Assembly (NCBI RefSeq): GCF_000467855.2
Contig: NZ_KI259221.1
Span: forward strand, 166,913 to 230,912
Source of the DNA: Porphyromonas sp. oral taxon 278 str. W7784
GTDB taxonomy: Bacteria > Bacteroidota > Bacteroidia > Bacteroidales > Porphyromonadaceae
DNA: 64,000 nt
Direction: 5' to 3'
Shown here: positions 27,640 to 36,086 of the stretch, one piece after another
Numbering within the stretch: the stretch's first letter is position 1
How the letters are laid out: every line of letters starts with the position of its first letter
Translations under genes and position numbers: made by a program
Notes under the pieces: generated by a model
What the model was told of the DNA's origin: nothing
The model's input: only the letters and a program-made list of their open reading frames with translations
Database searches by the model: none

Positions 27640-28217
27640 GGGTAGACTGGAAGCCTGGGACGCTCATCTATCCCCTCCCCGCCGTACTCATCAGTTGCGG
27701 GTCGATGGAGGATGGCAAGGCGAATATCCTCACCGCCTCGTGGGTGAGTACCGTGTGTACCAATCCCCCGATGTGCGTCGTCGGTATTCGTCCCGAGCGC
27801 TACTCACACGACCTCATCCAGGAGCATGGAGCCTTCGGGATCAACCTCTCTACTGTCTCCATGGCACGTGAGACGGACTGGTGTGGTGTCGTATCAGGGC
27901 GGAAGATGGATAAGTTCGAAGCCTGTGGCTTCACCAAGGAGGCAGGCTCCACCCTCGGAGTACCTCTCATCGAGGAGTCACCCATTAGTCTCGAATGTCG
28001 GGTGCGTGAGGTCACCCCGCTGGGGAGCCATGATCTCTTCCTCGCCGAGGTCGTAGGCGTACGTGCCGACGAGCAATATATCGACCCCGAGACGGGTGCT
28101 TTCGACATGAAGCGGGCGGGACTGCTGGTCTATGCCCACGGCGAATACTTCGGCCTAGGCGAATATATAGGACACTTCGGCTGGTCGGTACGTAAGAAAA
28201 AGACCAAGCGACGCTAG
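27636..28217 (+). CDS. Flavin reductase family (FMN-binding split-barrel) protein
   Basis: A 193-residue FMN-binding split-barrel protein. 'TASWVSTVCTNPPMCVVGIRPERYSHDLI' and 'FGINLSTVSMARETDWCGVVSGRKMDKF' match the flavin reductase/flavoredoxin domain. Proteins of this group reduce or carry flavin or transfer electrons; no substrate can be assigned. Start overlaps the pyrI stop (ATGA), so it is co-expressed with ATCase, although no pyrimidine role is known. Confidence 0.85.
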   Translation: MRVDWKPGTLIYPLPAVLISCGSMEDGKANILTASWVSTVCTNPPMCVVGIRPERYSHDLIQEHGAFGINLSTVSMARETDWCGVVSGRKMDKFEACGFTKEAGSTLGVPLIEESPISLECRVREVTPLGSHDLFLAEVVGVRADEQYIDPETGAFDMKRAGLLVYAHGEYFGLGEYIGHFGWSVRKKKTKRR

Positions 28218-28258
28218 TCCCGCACCCCTCTCCCCTACATCCACTAAGACATAGCTCT

Positions 28259-28286
28259 GGGGCAGATCGCACCGCCGACCTGCCCC
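28259..28286 (+). terminator. Possible terminator between the flavin reductase gene and mutS2
   Basis: GGGGCAG / CTGCCCC stem with a 14-base loop followed by TTATCTTG, ending 15 bases before the mutS2 ATG. It could also affect mutS2 translation. Confidence 0.4.
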
Positions 28287-28300
28287 TTATCTTGACCTGA

Positions 28301-30889
28301 ATGAACAGCAGCAAACTAGACGTCTACCCACATAACTTCTCCGAGAAGATCGGCTATACCGAGGTACGCCACATCCTCGAGGGCTACTGCGCCTCCATCC
28401 TAGGGCAGGAGGAGATGCAGCGCCTCGAGGCTTCGTGCGACACCATAGAGATCGCCCGAGCACTAGATGAGTCCCGAGAGATGATGACCATCCTCTCTGG
28501 TGAGTCTGTCCTCCCCTCGCTAGCCCTTGTCGACTGTAGCGAGGTGCTCCGACGCATCCGTCCTCAAGGCACGTACATCGAGGAGGAAGAGCTCCTTGAT
28601 CTGCTACGTATGCTGGAGACCCTACATAGTCTACAGCACTTCTTCCTCGAGGAGCATGTCTCGGGGGATCGTGCTCAGGAGACCTTCGCCTACACCTACC
28701 CTCGCCTCTCCCAGCTTCTGCAGGATACTCCCTCCTTCCCCAAGGTAGAGAGCCACCTACGCTCCCTACTTACCGAGGAGGGAAAGCTCCGTGATAATGC
28801 CTCCCGTGAGCTCCTACGTATACGCCAGTCGATCCGAGAGACGGAGCGTGGGCTCTCGGGTATGCTCCAGCGTATCCTCTCCACAGCTCGTCAGGAGGGC
28901 TGGGTAGAGCCAGACACCCAGCCGACGCTACGTGATGGCCGCCTCGTCATCCCCATGAGCCCAATGCACAAGCGTAAGCTCCGAGGGATCATCCATGACG
29001 AATCCGCTACGGGGAAGACCGTCTTCATCGAGCCCGTGGAGCTCGTAGAGGCCAACAACCATATCCGAGAGCTGGAGAGTGAAGAGCGCCGTGAGGTGAT
29101 CCGCATCCTTACAGAGGTGGCTAGTCGTCTGCGCCCCAATATTCCGCACCTCCTCGGTGCCTATGCGCTCCTCGGGCACTATGATTTCGTCCGAGCCAAG
29201 GCACGCTGGGCGGGTGACGTCGGGGGAATATGCCCTCGCATCTCTGACCAGCCTACCCTCGAATGGTGGGGCGCTAAGCATCCCCTCCTTCTCCGTTCGC
29301 TCCGAGCTCAGGGTCGAAGCATCGTCCCTCTAGACATACGGCTACAAGCCCCCGAAGCTCGTATCCTTCTGATCTCAGGGCCTAATGCCGGGGGGAAGTC
29401 CGTCTGCCTCAAGACCGTCGGACTCCTGCAGTACCTCGTGCAGTGTGGGATCCCTGTGCCGATGGCCGACCATTCGTCAGTAGGGATCTTCGACCGCCTC
29501 TATATCGACATCGGTGACGAGCAGTCCATCGAGGATGACCTCAGTACCTACAGCTCGCATCTGAGGAACATGAAGCACTTCATCAAGGAGGGAGGCTCAC
29601 GAAGCCTGCTTCTCATAGATGAGTTCGGTGGAGGCACTGAGCCGACCATCGGTGGAGCGATAGCGCAGGCCCTCCTCCACCGCTTCAATGATGCGGGGTG
29701 CTTCGGTGTGATCACGACGCACTACCAGAATCTCAAGACCTACGCCGAGGATCATGCTGGGCTCATCAACGGGGCTATGCTCTACGACCGCCATGAGATG
29801 CGTCCGCTCTTCAAGCTCTCAATAGGTCGCCCTGGGAGCTCCTTTGCCATCGAGATCGCCCGTAAGATCGGTTTGCCCGAAGAGGTGATCCAAGAGGTAC
29901 GTGAGGAGGTCGGCTCTGACTACATCGACATGGATAAGTACCTGCAGGACGTCATCCGAGATAAGCGGTACTGGGAGACGAAGCGCCAGAGCATCCGTCA
30001 GGAGGAGAAGATCCTTCAAGAGGCTTCGAGTAAGTACGCCGAGGGGATGAGCCAGATCGCAACCGAGCGCAAGCGCATCATCCAAGAGGCTAAGAAGGAG
30101 GCTCAGCGCATCATCCAGGAGGCTAATGCCGAGATCGAGCGTACTATACGAGAGATCCGAGAGGCCGAAGCGGCGAAGGACGAAACTCGCTCGATACGCC
30201 AGAGGCTGACGGACTACAAGGAGGAGCTCTCGGCCGAAGCAGAGGCCGAGGCTCTAGCACAAGCTAAGAAGACTCAGCGGGAGGTAGAGCGTCTCCTTGC
30301 TCGACGACAGCGCCACGCCGAGCGCAAGACTAAGGGGAAGGAGACCCCTACCCTAGGACTCCGCACCGAAGCTCCAGCGACCAGCACTCCAGCGACTCAG
30401 GCACACGCCCCGCTGGAGGTCGGTAGTGTCGTCCGCATCGAGGGACAGAAGGCTCTGGGTACGATCCTCTCCATCTCCGACAGAGAGGCTAGTGTAGCGC
30501 TCGGAGCTCTGAAGACGACGATCCCACTGAAGCGTCTCCATGGGGTATCACCCGCAGAAGCTCAACGCCACCTTCGGAAGACCACCCCAGCGCAAGCCGT
30601 GCGCTCATCAGGGATCATCGATCAGATCCATCAGAAGCGACTCGGCTTCCGTCAGGAGATCGACGTCCGAGGCTTCCGTGCCTCCGAGGCTGTGGATGCT
30701 GTAGCCTACTTCGTCGACGAAGCACTCCAGCTAGGAGTCAACCAAGTACGCATCCTGCACGGCACAGGAACGGGTGCTCTACGTGAGTCGATACGCACCT
30801 ACCTCAGCGGTGTCTCTGGGGTCGAGCACTTCCACGATGAGGATGTTCGCTTCGGAGGTGCTGGGATCACCGTCGTCGAGATGGCTTAG
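28301..30889 (+). CDS. mutS2: MutS2 with C-terminal Smr endonuclease domain
   Basis: An 862-residue MutS2. The core and lever domains span about residues 1-330. The ATPase has Walker A 'ISGPNAGGKSVCLKTVG', 'LSTYSSHLRNM', and Walker B 'LLLIDEFGGGTEP'. A long charged coiled coil follows (about 520-680). The Smr nuclease domain (about 785-862) has 'EIDVRGFRASEAVDAV' and 'RILHGTGTGALRESI'. MutS2 proteins suppress recombination and, in some bacteria, rescue collided ribosomes; they do not act in classical mismatch repair. It is followed by a hairpin and then a repeat cluster. Confidence 0.94.
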   Translation: MNSSKLDVYPHNFSEKIGYTEVRHILEGYCASILGQEEMQRLEASCDTIEIARALDESREMMTILSGESVLPSLALVDCSEVLRRIRPQGTYIEEEELLDLLRMLETLHSLQHFFLEEHVSGDRAQETFAYTYPRLSQLLQDTPSFPKVESHLRSLLTEEGKLRDNASRELLRIRQSIRETERGLSGMLQRILSTARQEGWVEPDTQPTLRDGRLVIPMSPMHKRKLRGIIHDESATGKTVFIEPVELVEANNHIRELESEERREVIRILTEVASRLRPNIPHLLGAYALLGHYDFVRAKARWAGDVGGICPRISDQPTLEWWGAKHPLLLRSLRAQGRSIVPLDIRLQAPEARILLISGPNAGGKSVCLKTVGLLQYLVQCGIPVPMADHSSVGIFDRLYIDIGDEQSIEDDLSTYSSHLRNMKHFIKEGGSRSLLLIDEFGGGTEPTIGGAIAQALLHRFNDAGCFGVITTHYQNLKTYAEDHAGLINGAMLYDRHEMRPLFKLSIGRPGSSFAIEIARKIGLPEEVIQEVREEVGSDYIDMDKYLQDVIRDKRYWETKRQSIRQEEKILQEASSKYAEGMSQIATERKRIIQEAKKEAQRIIQEANAEIERTIREIREAEAAKDETRSIRQRLTDYKEELSAEAEAEALAQAKKTQREVERLLARRQRHAERKTKGKETPTLGLRTEAPATSTPATQAHAPLEVGSVVRIEGQKALGTILSISDREASVALGALKTTIPLKRLHGVSPAEAQRHLRKTTPAQAVRSSGIIDQIHQKRLGFRQEIDVRGFRASEAVDAVAYFVDEALQLGVNQVRILHGTGTGALRESIRTYLSGVSGVEHFHDEDVRFGGAGITVVEMA

Positions 30890-30904
30890 CCCAGCCTACT
30901 CTTA

Positions 30905-30939
30905 GAGGAGAGCTCCAGCCCGTAGGCTGAGCTCCTCTA
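30905..30939 (+). terminator. Terminator hairpin after mutS2
   Basis: AGAGGAGAGCTCCAGC pairing with GCTGAGCTCCTCT (one bulge), 16 bases past the stop. Only a weak pyrimidine tract follows. Confidence 0.6.
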
Positions 30940-31014
30940 TCCCTCCCCTTTACCCTAGAGAAACTCACTTCGCCACGATGACGAAGAGAGCTCCTAGCGT
31001 AAAGGGGATATTTG

Positions 31015-31104
31015 TACCCCATTCATGGGTCACCGAAGCACCCCATTCATGGGTCGTCTCGGTGACCCATGAATGCCTCCCTCCGACGACCCATGTATGG
31101 GGTA
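31015..31104. repeat. Palindrome cluster, family A (copy 4)
   Basis: TACCCCATTCATGGGT (31015-31030), ACCCCATTCATGGGT (31040-31054), 10-base spacer CGTCTCGGTG, partial ACCCATGAATG (31065-31075) running into CCTCCCTCCGACG, then ACCCATGTATGGGGTA (31089-31104). The partial unit plus CCTCC resembles the edge of the 16.2-kb cluster. It lies about 290 bp upstream of the ppdK -7 box. Confidence 0.8.
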
Positions 31105-31381
31105 CTTCGGGAGGGCTTGCATCGGGCCCTTCCGTGAGGCGTACACACCCTGTAGAGCCACTCCACGACAGCACGCCTCCACTCCCCCTATCACTCACCG
31201 GAGGAAAGAAGCCATGACACCGCCCCTTTTTAGCTCATTACCCACAGGAAGAAGCCTGAGTAAACCTTAGCCAAGATACATTATTAAACTTCTTAGAAAG
31301 AGAAGATTAGAAGCAACTCCAGACCACCTCTACTTCCTAAAAAACTATATTAAATCCTCCAGCCCGACCAATGGGAACAAG
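31105..31381. other. Gene-free leader region upstream of ppdK
   Basis: No reading frame with family signal. The second half (from about 31265) is AT-rich. No tRNA or known riboswitch pattern was recognised. Confidence 0.5.
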
Positions 31382-31405
31382 GTATCGGAATAATCGATAC
31401 ATTTG
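31382..31405 (+). promoter_or_regulatory. Promoter and overlapping inverted repeat upstream of ppdK
   Basis: The -7 box TACATTTG (31398-31405) is overlapped by GTATCG-GAATAAT-CGATAC (31382-31400), a 6-bp inverted repeat. It could be an operator competing with RNA polymerase. The ATG follows 39 bases later. Confidence 0.5.
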
Positions 31406-31444
31406 CTCTGTAATGTATAACCAACGCATTAAACTACGCTAACA

Positions 31445-34165
31445 ATGAGAGACAACAAAAGAGTCTATACCTTCGGGAACGGTCTCGCTGAAGGTAAAGC
31501 GGAGATGAGAAATCTCCTCGGAGGTAAAGGGGCTAATCTGGCAGAGATGAACCTGATCGGAGTACCCGTCCCTCCTGGCTTCACGATCACGACAGAGACC
31601 TGCAATGAGTACTTCTCCCGAGGCAAGGATACGCTCATCTCCCTCCTCTCCGACGAAGTCATGCAGGCAGTCCATCATATCGAGGGCCTCATGGGATGTA
31701 CCTTCGGAGATCCCTCCAACCCGCTCCTCGTCTCCGTGCGCTCAGGGGCTCGTGCCTCGATGCCTGGGATGATGGATACTATCCTTAACCTTGGTCTCAA
31801 TGATACCGTCGTCGAAGGGCTCGCCAAGAAGACAGGCAATGAGCGCTTCGCCTATGATAGCTACCGCCGCTTTGTCCAGATGTACGGGGATGTCGTCCTC
31901 GGCATGAAGCCTGAGAGCAAAGAGGATGTGGCCCCCTTCGAAGAAATTATCGATCGGGTCAAAGCACAGCGTGGTGTACATCTAGATAATGAACTGAATG
32001 TCGACGAACTCAAGAGCCTCGTCGTCCTCTTCAAGCAAGAAATCAAGCGTCGTACAGGCAAGGACTTCCCCACCGATCCTATGGAGCAACTCTGGGGAGC
32101 TATCTGCGCCGTCTTCGATAGCTGGATGAACGAACGAGCCATCCTCTACCGTAAGATGGAAGGGATCCCCGCCGAATGGGGTACTGCCGTCAACGTCCAG
32201 GCTATGGTCTTCGGCAACATGGGCGACACTTCCGCCACAGGGGTCTGCTTCAGCCGTAATGCCGCCACGGGTGAGGACCTCTTCAACGGGGAGTATCTCG
32301 TCAATGCTCAGGGCGAGGATGTCGTGGCTGGGATCCGCACCCCACGACAGATCACCAAGGCAGGCTCACTAAGCTGGGCTGAGCAGCAGCGTATCGATGA
32401 GTCGGTCCGTGCTAGTAGATACCCCTCGATGGAGGAAACAATGCCCGAGATCTATGCCCAGCTCAACGCCATCCAGCAGAAGCTCGAGGATCACTATCGG
32501 GATATGCAGGACATGGAGTTCACTGTGCAGGAAGGGAAGCTATGGTTCCTCCAGACCCGCAATGGGAAGCGCACAGGTACCGCCATGGTCAAGATCGCTA
32601 TGGACCTGCTACGTGATGGAGTCATCGATGAGAAGACAGCTCTCCTACGCTGTGAGCCACACAAGCTCGATGAGCTCCTTCACCCTGTCTTCGACCCTGT
32701 AGCCCGTAGCCAGGCTAAGGTACTCACCAGCGGGCTCCCTGCTTCGCCTGGGGCTGCATCAGGGCAGATCGTCTTCTTCGCTGACGACGCTACCCGCTGG
32801 CATGATGATGGGCACCGTGTGATCATGGTACGCATCGAGACCTCCCCCGAAGACCTCGCAGGGATGTCAGCTGCCGAAGGGATCCTGACCGCTCGTGGTG
32901 GGATGACCTCCCACGCTGCCGTCGTAGCTCGTGGTATGGGTAAGTGCTGTGTCTCAGGTGCAGGTGCTATCAATATCGACTACAAGCGTCGTACGGTAGA
33001 GATCGACGGTGTCGTACTCAAGGAGGGCGACTATCTGTCGCTCAACGGGAGCACCGGCGAAGTCTACCTCGGTCAGGTAGAGACTCAGCCCGCAGAGGTC
33101 ACAGGGGACTTCGCAGACCTGATGAAGATCTGTGAGAAGTACACCAAGCTCGTCGTCCGCACCAATGCCGATACGCCCCACGATGCTACAGTGGCTCGTA
33201 CCTTCGGAGCTGTCGGTATCGGTCTGTGTCGTACAGAGCATATGTTCTTCGAAAACGAGAAGATCAAAGCCATGCGTGAGATGATCCTGGCAGATACCAA
33301 GGCCGGACGTGAGAAGGCACTGGCTAAGCTCCTCCCCTACCAGAAGCAGGACTTCTACGGCATCCTCAAGGCTATGGATGGATGCCCCGTGAATGTCCGT
33401 CTCCTTGACCCCCCTCTCCATGAGTTCGTCCCCCACGATCTCGCTGGTCAGCAGATCATGGCCGACGAGATGGGTATCTCCGTCCATGAGATCGAGCGTC
33501 GTGTCAATTCGCTCAGTGAGCACAACCCCATGCTCGGTCACCGTGGTTGCCGTCTAGGGAACACCTACCCTGAGATCACCGTCATGCAGACACGAGCTAT
33601 CCTGTCGGCTGCTATCCAGCTGAAGAAGGAGGGCTATGATCCACGCCCAGAGATCATGGTGCCTCTGATCGGTATCGTCAATGAGTTCGACGAGCAGGAG
33701 AAGGTCATCCGTGACACTGCCCGTCAGCTCTTCGCCGAGGAGGGTATAGAGATCGACTTCCACGTAGGTACGATGATCGAGATCCCCCGAGCAGCACTCA
33801 CAGCAGACCAGATCGCTAAGCACGCCGAGTACTTCAGCTTCGGGACGAACGACCTGACGCAGATGACCTTCGGCTACAGCCGCGATGATATAGCTGGCTT
33901 CCTGCCCGTCTACCTCGACAAGAAGATCCTCAGCGTAGACCCCTTCCAGGAGCTTGATCAGGAGGGTGTAGGTCAGCTGATCAAGATGGCCGTAGAGCGT
34001 GGGCGAGCTACACGCCCCGGGCTCCCCTGTGGTATCTGCGGTGAGCATGGTGGTGACCCCCACTCGGTGAAGTTCTGTCACCGCATCGGGCTGAACTACG
34101 TCAGTTGCTCCCCCTTCCGTGTACCTATCGCTCGCCTAGCAGCAGCTCAGGCAGCTATCGAATAA
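31445..34165 (+). CDS. ppdK: Pyruvate, phosphate dikinase
   Basis: A 906-residue enzyme interconverting pyruvate + ATP + Pi and phosphoenolpyruvate + AMP + PPi, standard length. N-terminal ATP-grasp domain: 'GGKGANLAEM', 'VSVRSGARASMPGMMDTILNLG'. Phosphohistidine domain: 'GGMTSHAAVVARGMG'. C-terminal PEP barrel: 'GVGIGLCRTEHMFF'-like text, 'MLGHRGCRLGNTYPEI', 'FGTNDLTQMTFG' and 'LPCGICGEHGGDP' with the catalytic Cys. In anaerobes this can work glycolytically or in gluconeogenesis from amino acids. A monocistronic unit by its own promoter and a downstream hairpin. Confidence 0.97.
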   Translation: MRDNKRVYTFGNGLAEGKAEMRNLLGGKGANLAEMNLIGVPVPPGFTITTETCNEYFSRGKDTLISLLSDEVMQAVHHIEGLMGCTFGDPSNPLLVSVRSGARASMPGMMDTILNLGLNDTVVEGLAKKTGNERFAYDSYRRFVQMYGDVVLGMKPESKEDVAPFEEIIDRVKAQRGVHLDNELNVDELKSLVVLFKQEIKRRTGKDFPTDPMEQLWGAICAVFDSWMNERAILYRKMEGIPAEWGTAVNVQAMVFGNMGDTSATGVCFSRNAATGEDLFNGEYLVNAQGEDVVAGIRTPRQITKAGSLSWAEQQRIDESVRASRYPSMEETMPEIYAQLNAIQQKLEDHYRDMQDMEFTVQEGKLWFLQTRNGKRTGTAMVKIAMDLLRDGVIDEKTALLRCEPHKLDELLHPVFDPVARSQAKVLTSGLPASPGAASGQIVFFADDATRWHDDGHRVIMVRIETSPEDLAGMSAAEGILTARGGMTSHAAVVARGMGKCCVSGAGAINIDYKRRTVEIDGVVLKEGDYLSLNGSTGEVYLGQVETQPAEVTGDFADLMKICEKYTKLVVRTNADTPHDATVARTFGAVGIGLCRTEHMFFENEKIKAMREMILADTKAGREKALAKLLPYQKQDFYGILKAMDGCPVNVRLLDPPLHEFVPHDLAGQQIMADEMGISVHEIERRVNSLSEHNPMLGHRGCRLGNTYPEITVMQTRAILSAAIQLKKEGYDPRPEIMVPLIGIVNEFDEQEKVIRDTARQLFAEEGIEIDFHVGTMIEIPRAALTADQIAKHAEYFSFGTNDLTQMTFGYSRDDIAGFLPVYLDKKILSVDPFQELDQEGVGQLIKMAVERGRATRPGLPCGICGEHGGDPHSVKFCHRIGLNYVSCSPFRVPIARLAAAQAAIE

Positions 34166-34189
34166 GAGCATTAGCTTCCCCTCTTAGTC

Positions 34190-34230
34190 AAGAGCCCTTC
34201 CCCGCCCTACAGGGTCGAGGGAGGGCTCTT
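34190..34230 (+). terminator. Terminator hairpin after ppdK
   Basis: AAGAGCCCTTC / GAGGGCTCTT with an inner CCCTACAGGG, 25 bases past the stop. No strong T-run. Confidence 0.6.
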
Positions 34231-34318
34231 GCCCTATCCGTCCAAGGGGATCGGAAGAAGTAGGTAGTTCGCCCCTATTTTTTCTCCCCACTATTAGGTA
34301 GAGTCGGAGGATTATCAT

Positions 34319-34326
34319 TACCTTTG
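34319..34326 (+). promoter_or_regulatory. -7 box for the candidate small RNA
   Basis: TACCTTTG with no reading frame downstream before a strong terminator, implying a non-coding transcript starting near 34333. Confidence 0.55.
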
Positions 34327-34332
34327 CAGAGA

Positions 34333-34525
34333 AGAATAAGACCTCCTAGTGGTGGCCAGCGTCATCCGAGGAGAGAGCACCATTTCTCGTCACCATCACA
34401 GCGAAGACTCCGCACCCTCGAGAGAGGGATACCGAGTCCCGTGAGGCTGTGAAGCAGACGAGCTCTTAAACGGTCGAAGCCTAGCGCTAAGAGGAGCTGA
34501 GCTCCCTTAGGGTTAGGCTTCTTTT
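34333..34525 (+). ncRNA. Candidate free-standing small RNA (~190 nt)
   Basis: A promoter box and a strong intrinsic terminator bracket about 190 bases with no ATG-started frame. Visible folding: a long arm built from CTCGTC (34386-34391)/GACGAG (34457-34462), CACAGC (34397-34402)/GCTGTG (34446-34451), GACTC (34406-34410)/GAGTC (34434-34438) and CCCTC (34415-34419)/GAGGG (34424-34428). A smaller 5' hairpin and the terminator stem complete it. Size and a long bulged rod recall 6S RNA, but the match is not good enough to name it. It could instead be a lineage-specific regulator. The nuclease gene downstream has its own promoter. Confidence 0.55.
34476..34525 (+). terminator. Strong intrinsic terminator of the candidate small RNA
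   Basis: GAAGCCTA...CTAAG.GGAGC / GCTCC.CTTAG...TAGGCTTC followed by TTTT: three stacked stem segments, total about 18 bp. Confidence 0.8.
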
Positions 34526-34600
34526 ATGTACCTAGGAGTCCGGATGATGGGTATCAAGGTAGCTTATCTCTAGGAGCTATGGCTAACGCTGGTAAATGCT

Positions 34601-34608
34601 TACCTTTG
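34601..34608 (+). promoter_or_regulatory. -7 box for the NUC1-type nuclease gene
   Basis: TACCTTTG 36 bases before the ATG. Confidence 0.6.
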
Positions 34609-34644
34609 AGGGAGACTTATACTCTTCCCTAACAACCCACGCAC

Positions 34645-35685
34645 ATGAAAAAACTAATTACCTCCCTTGCCTTTGGACTTCTAGTGGCTTCCTTTGGCTG
34701 TAGCTACCAGCCTAATCGCATCCCTCAGCCCCGTCAGGATCGATCGCAGACCTCACCCAAGACGAGGAGGGTCACTACCGGTACATCTACCACTACCTCC
34801 CGCCATACTAAGGGACGAGATAGCCTTGCCACCGACTCGATCCTCCCCTCAGGGTCGAAGCCTATCGGGGCTAAGCGACCCACCGACTCCCTACCACCTA
34901 CCCAGAGGCGAGATAGCCTCTCGGAGGAACTGATCTTCGGTGATACGACCCTCTTGGAGCTCCCACGTCTTGCCGGAGGGGCACACAATTACTTCATCAC
35001 GCACCATGCCTCGGGAGTCGTGAACTACTCACTGGAGTACGACGTCTATAAGCTCCATGCTCGCTGGGTCGCCTTCTCCTTCGATGAGACGACCTCGAGA
35101 GATAGCATCTCACGCACCAATGCCTGGCGCTGGGACCCCATAGTGCCCAAGGTCTATGATACCTCGTCCTTCTTCCCTCGTAGTGGCTACAGCCGAGGGC
35201 ACCTCGTTGCCTCGGAGGATAGGACCTTCTCCCGTGAGGCCAATGAGCAGACCTTCTACTACACCAACATGAGCCCCCAGCTCCAGTCTCACAATGCGGG
35301 CATCTGGCACCGACTAGAGAACAAGGTCCAGCAGTGGGGGCACAACCGAAAGTTCTGCGACAAGCTCTACGTCGCCAAGGGAGCCACCATCCGAGAGGAT
35401 CAGATCAAGGAGGAGCGTCTAGGTGGGAAGGTCGTCATCCCTCGCTACTTCTGGATGGCCGTGCTAATGAAGAAAGGACGCTCCTACCATGCGATTGCCT
35501 TCCTCACCGAGCACAGGAGCTATACCAAGGAGGAGCACATCGATCAGATGACGCTCTCCATCCGTGAGCTGGAGCGGTTCACCGGCCTAGACTTCTTCTA
35601 CCACCTCCCCGATGAGGTAGAGAAGCGGGTAGAGGAGGCTGACCCCAAGAGCCCTGCTGCCCTAAGCCTCTGGTGGGGTAAGTAG
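34645..35685 (+). CDS. Exported DNA/RNA non-specific endonuclease (NUC1 family), probable lipoprotein
   Basis: A 346-residue protein with a lipoprotein-like leader (Cys at residue 19 after VASFG; the lipobox is atypical). A Ser/Thr/Arg/Pro-rich linker of about 85 residues follows, then a beta-beta-alpha-metal nuclease domain (about 110-330). The active-site motif reads SRGHLVASEDR where the classic form is DRGH: the His and Arg are kept, the leading Asp is Ser. The metal-binding Asn is in 'FYYTNMSPQLQSHNAGIW'. Likely degrades external DNA/RNA for nutrient or matrix clearance. Monocistronic, with its own promoter and a strong terminator. Confidence 0.88.
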   Translation: MKKLITSLAFGLLVASFGCSYQPNRIPQPRQDRSQTSPKTRRVTTGTSTTTSRHTKGRDSLATDSILPSGSKPIGAKRPTDSLPPTQRRDSLSEELIFGDTTLLELPRLAGGAHNYFITHHASGVVNYSLEYDVYKLHARWVAFSFDETTSRDSISRTNAWRWDPIVPKVYDTSSFFPRSGYSRGHLVASEDRTFSREANEQTFYYTNMSPQLQSHNAGIWHRLENKVQQWGHNRKFCDKLYVAKGATIREDQIKEERLGGKVVIPRYFWMAVLMKKGRSYHAIAFLTEHRSYTKEEHIDQMTLSIRELERFTGLDFFYHLPDEVEKRVEEADPKSPAALSLWWGK

Positions 35686-35714
35686 TAGGCTCTTCCCTTA
35701 GCCCACCATCCTCC

Positions 35715-35770
35715 GTCCTCCGACACCATAGAGTGCCCCAGCTGGGCCTCGTGGTGTCGGAGGACTTTTT
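35715..35770 (+). terminator. Rho-independent terminator of the nuclease gene
   Basis: Perfect 14-bp stem GTCCTCCGACACCA / TGGTGTCGGAGGAC followed by TTTTT. Confidence 0.85.
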
Positions 35771-35783
35771 CTACCCTTCCCCC

Positions 35784-35813
35784 TTGGAGATCTGGGGAAA
35801 AGGGTTACCTTTG
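35784..35813 (+). promoter_or_regulatory. Promoter of the thiamine operon
   Basis: TTG at 35784-35786 and TACCTTTG at 35806-35813, spaced 19 bases, matching the Bacteroidota -33/-7 arrangement. The transcript would begin at about 35820, right at the riboswitch. Confidence 0.65.
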
Positions 35814-35820
35814 TCGTGAG

Positions 35821-35920
35821 CAACTCGAAGGGGTGCTGGCACAGGGAAGATAAGTCCTGAGCTGAGCTGAGATTATACCCGAAGACCTGATCCAGATAAT
35901 GCTGGCGTAGGCAGAGAGTG
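35821..35920 (+). promoter_or_regulatory. TPP riboswitch (THI element)
   Basis: The aptamer core is clear: GGGGTGC, CTGAGATTATACCC, GAAGACCTGATCCAG and ATAATGCTGGCGTAGG in the canonical order. GGGT pairs with ACCC (P2), CCAG with CTGG around ATAATG (P4/P5), and an added P3 arm folds as CAGG/CCTG. Downstream, GGCGATGA (35971-35978) pairs with TCATCGCC (35988-35995). There is no T-run, so control may act on translation or through another mechanism. It precedes thiS-thiC-tenI/thiD/thiE-thiG-thiH-thiF. Confidence 0.93.
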
Positions 35921-36086
35921 ATGGCGAAGTCTCGCCGCTTATCCTCTTGTATCTTCCGTTTATCCTGCTTGGCGATGACCCATAGTCTCATCGCCGGTCC
36001 TCCTCATGGTCTAGCCCGTCTCGACTAAGAGTAGCTCATGCTGTCTCTTCGCATATCACATAGCACCATGAAGGAAGAATAATCCG

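Noticed and set aside
5875..31104. Invertible promoter (phase-variation) sites
   Set aside because: The paired inverted units are only about 10 bases apart with no promoter between them, and no serine or tyrosine recombinase gene is nearby.
34333..34525. Firm assignment as 6S RNA, SRP RNA or tmRNA
   Set aside because: No SRP core or tmRNA features, and the 6S central bubble could not be shown by eye; kept as an unnamed candidate RNA.
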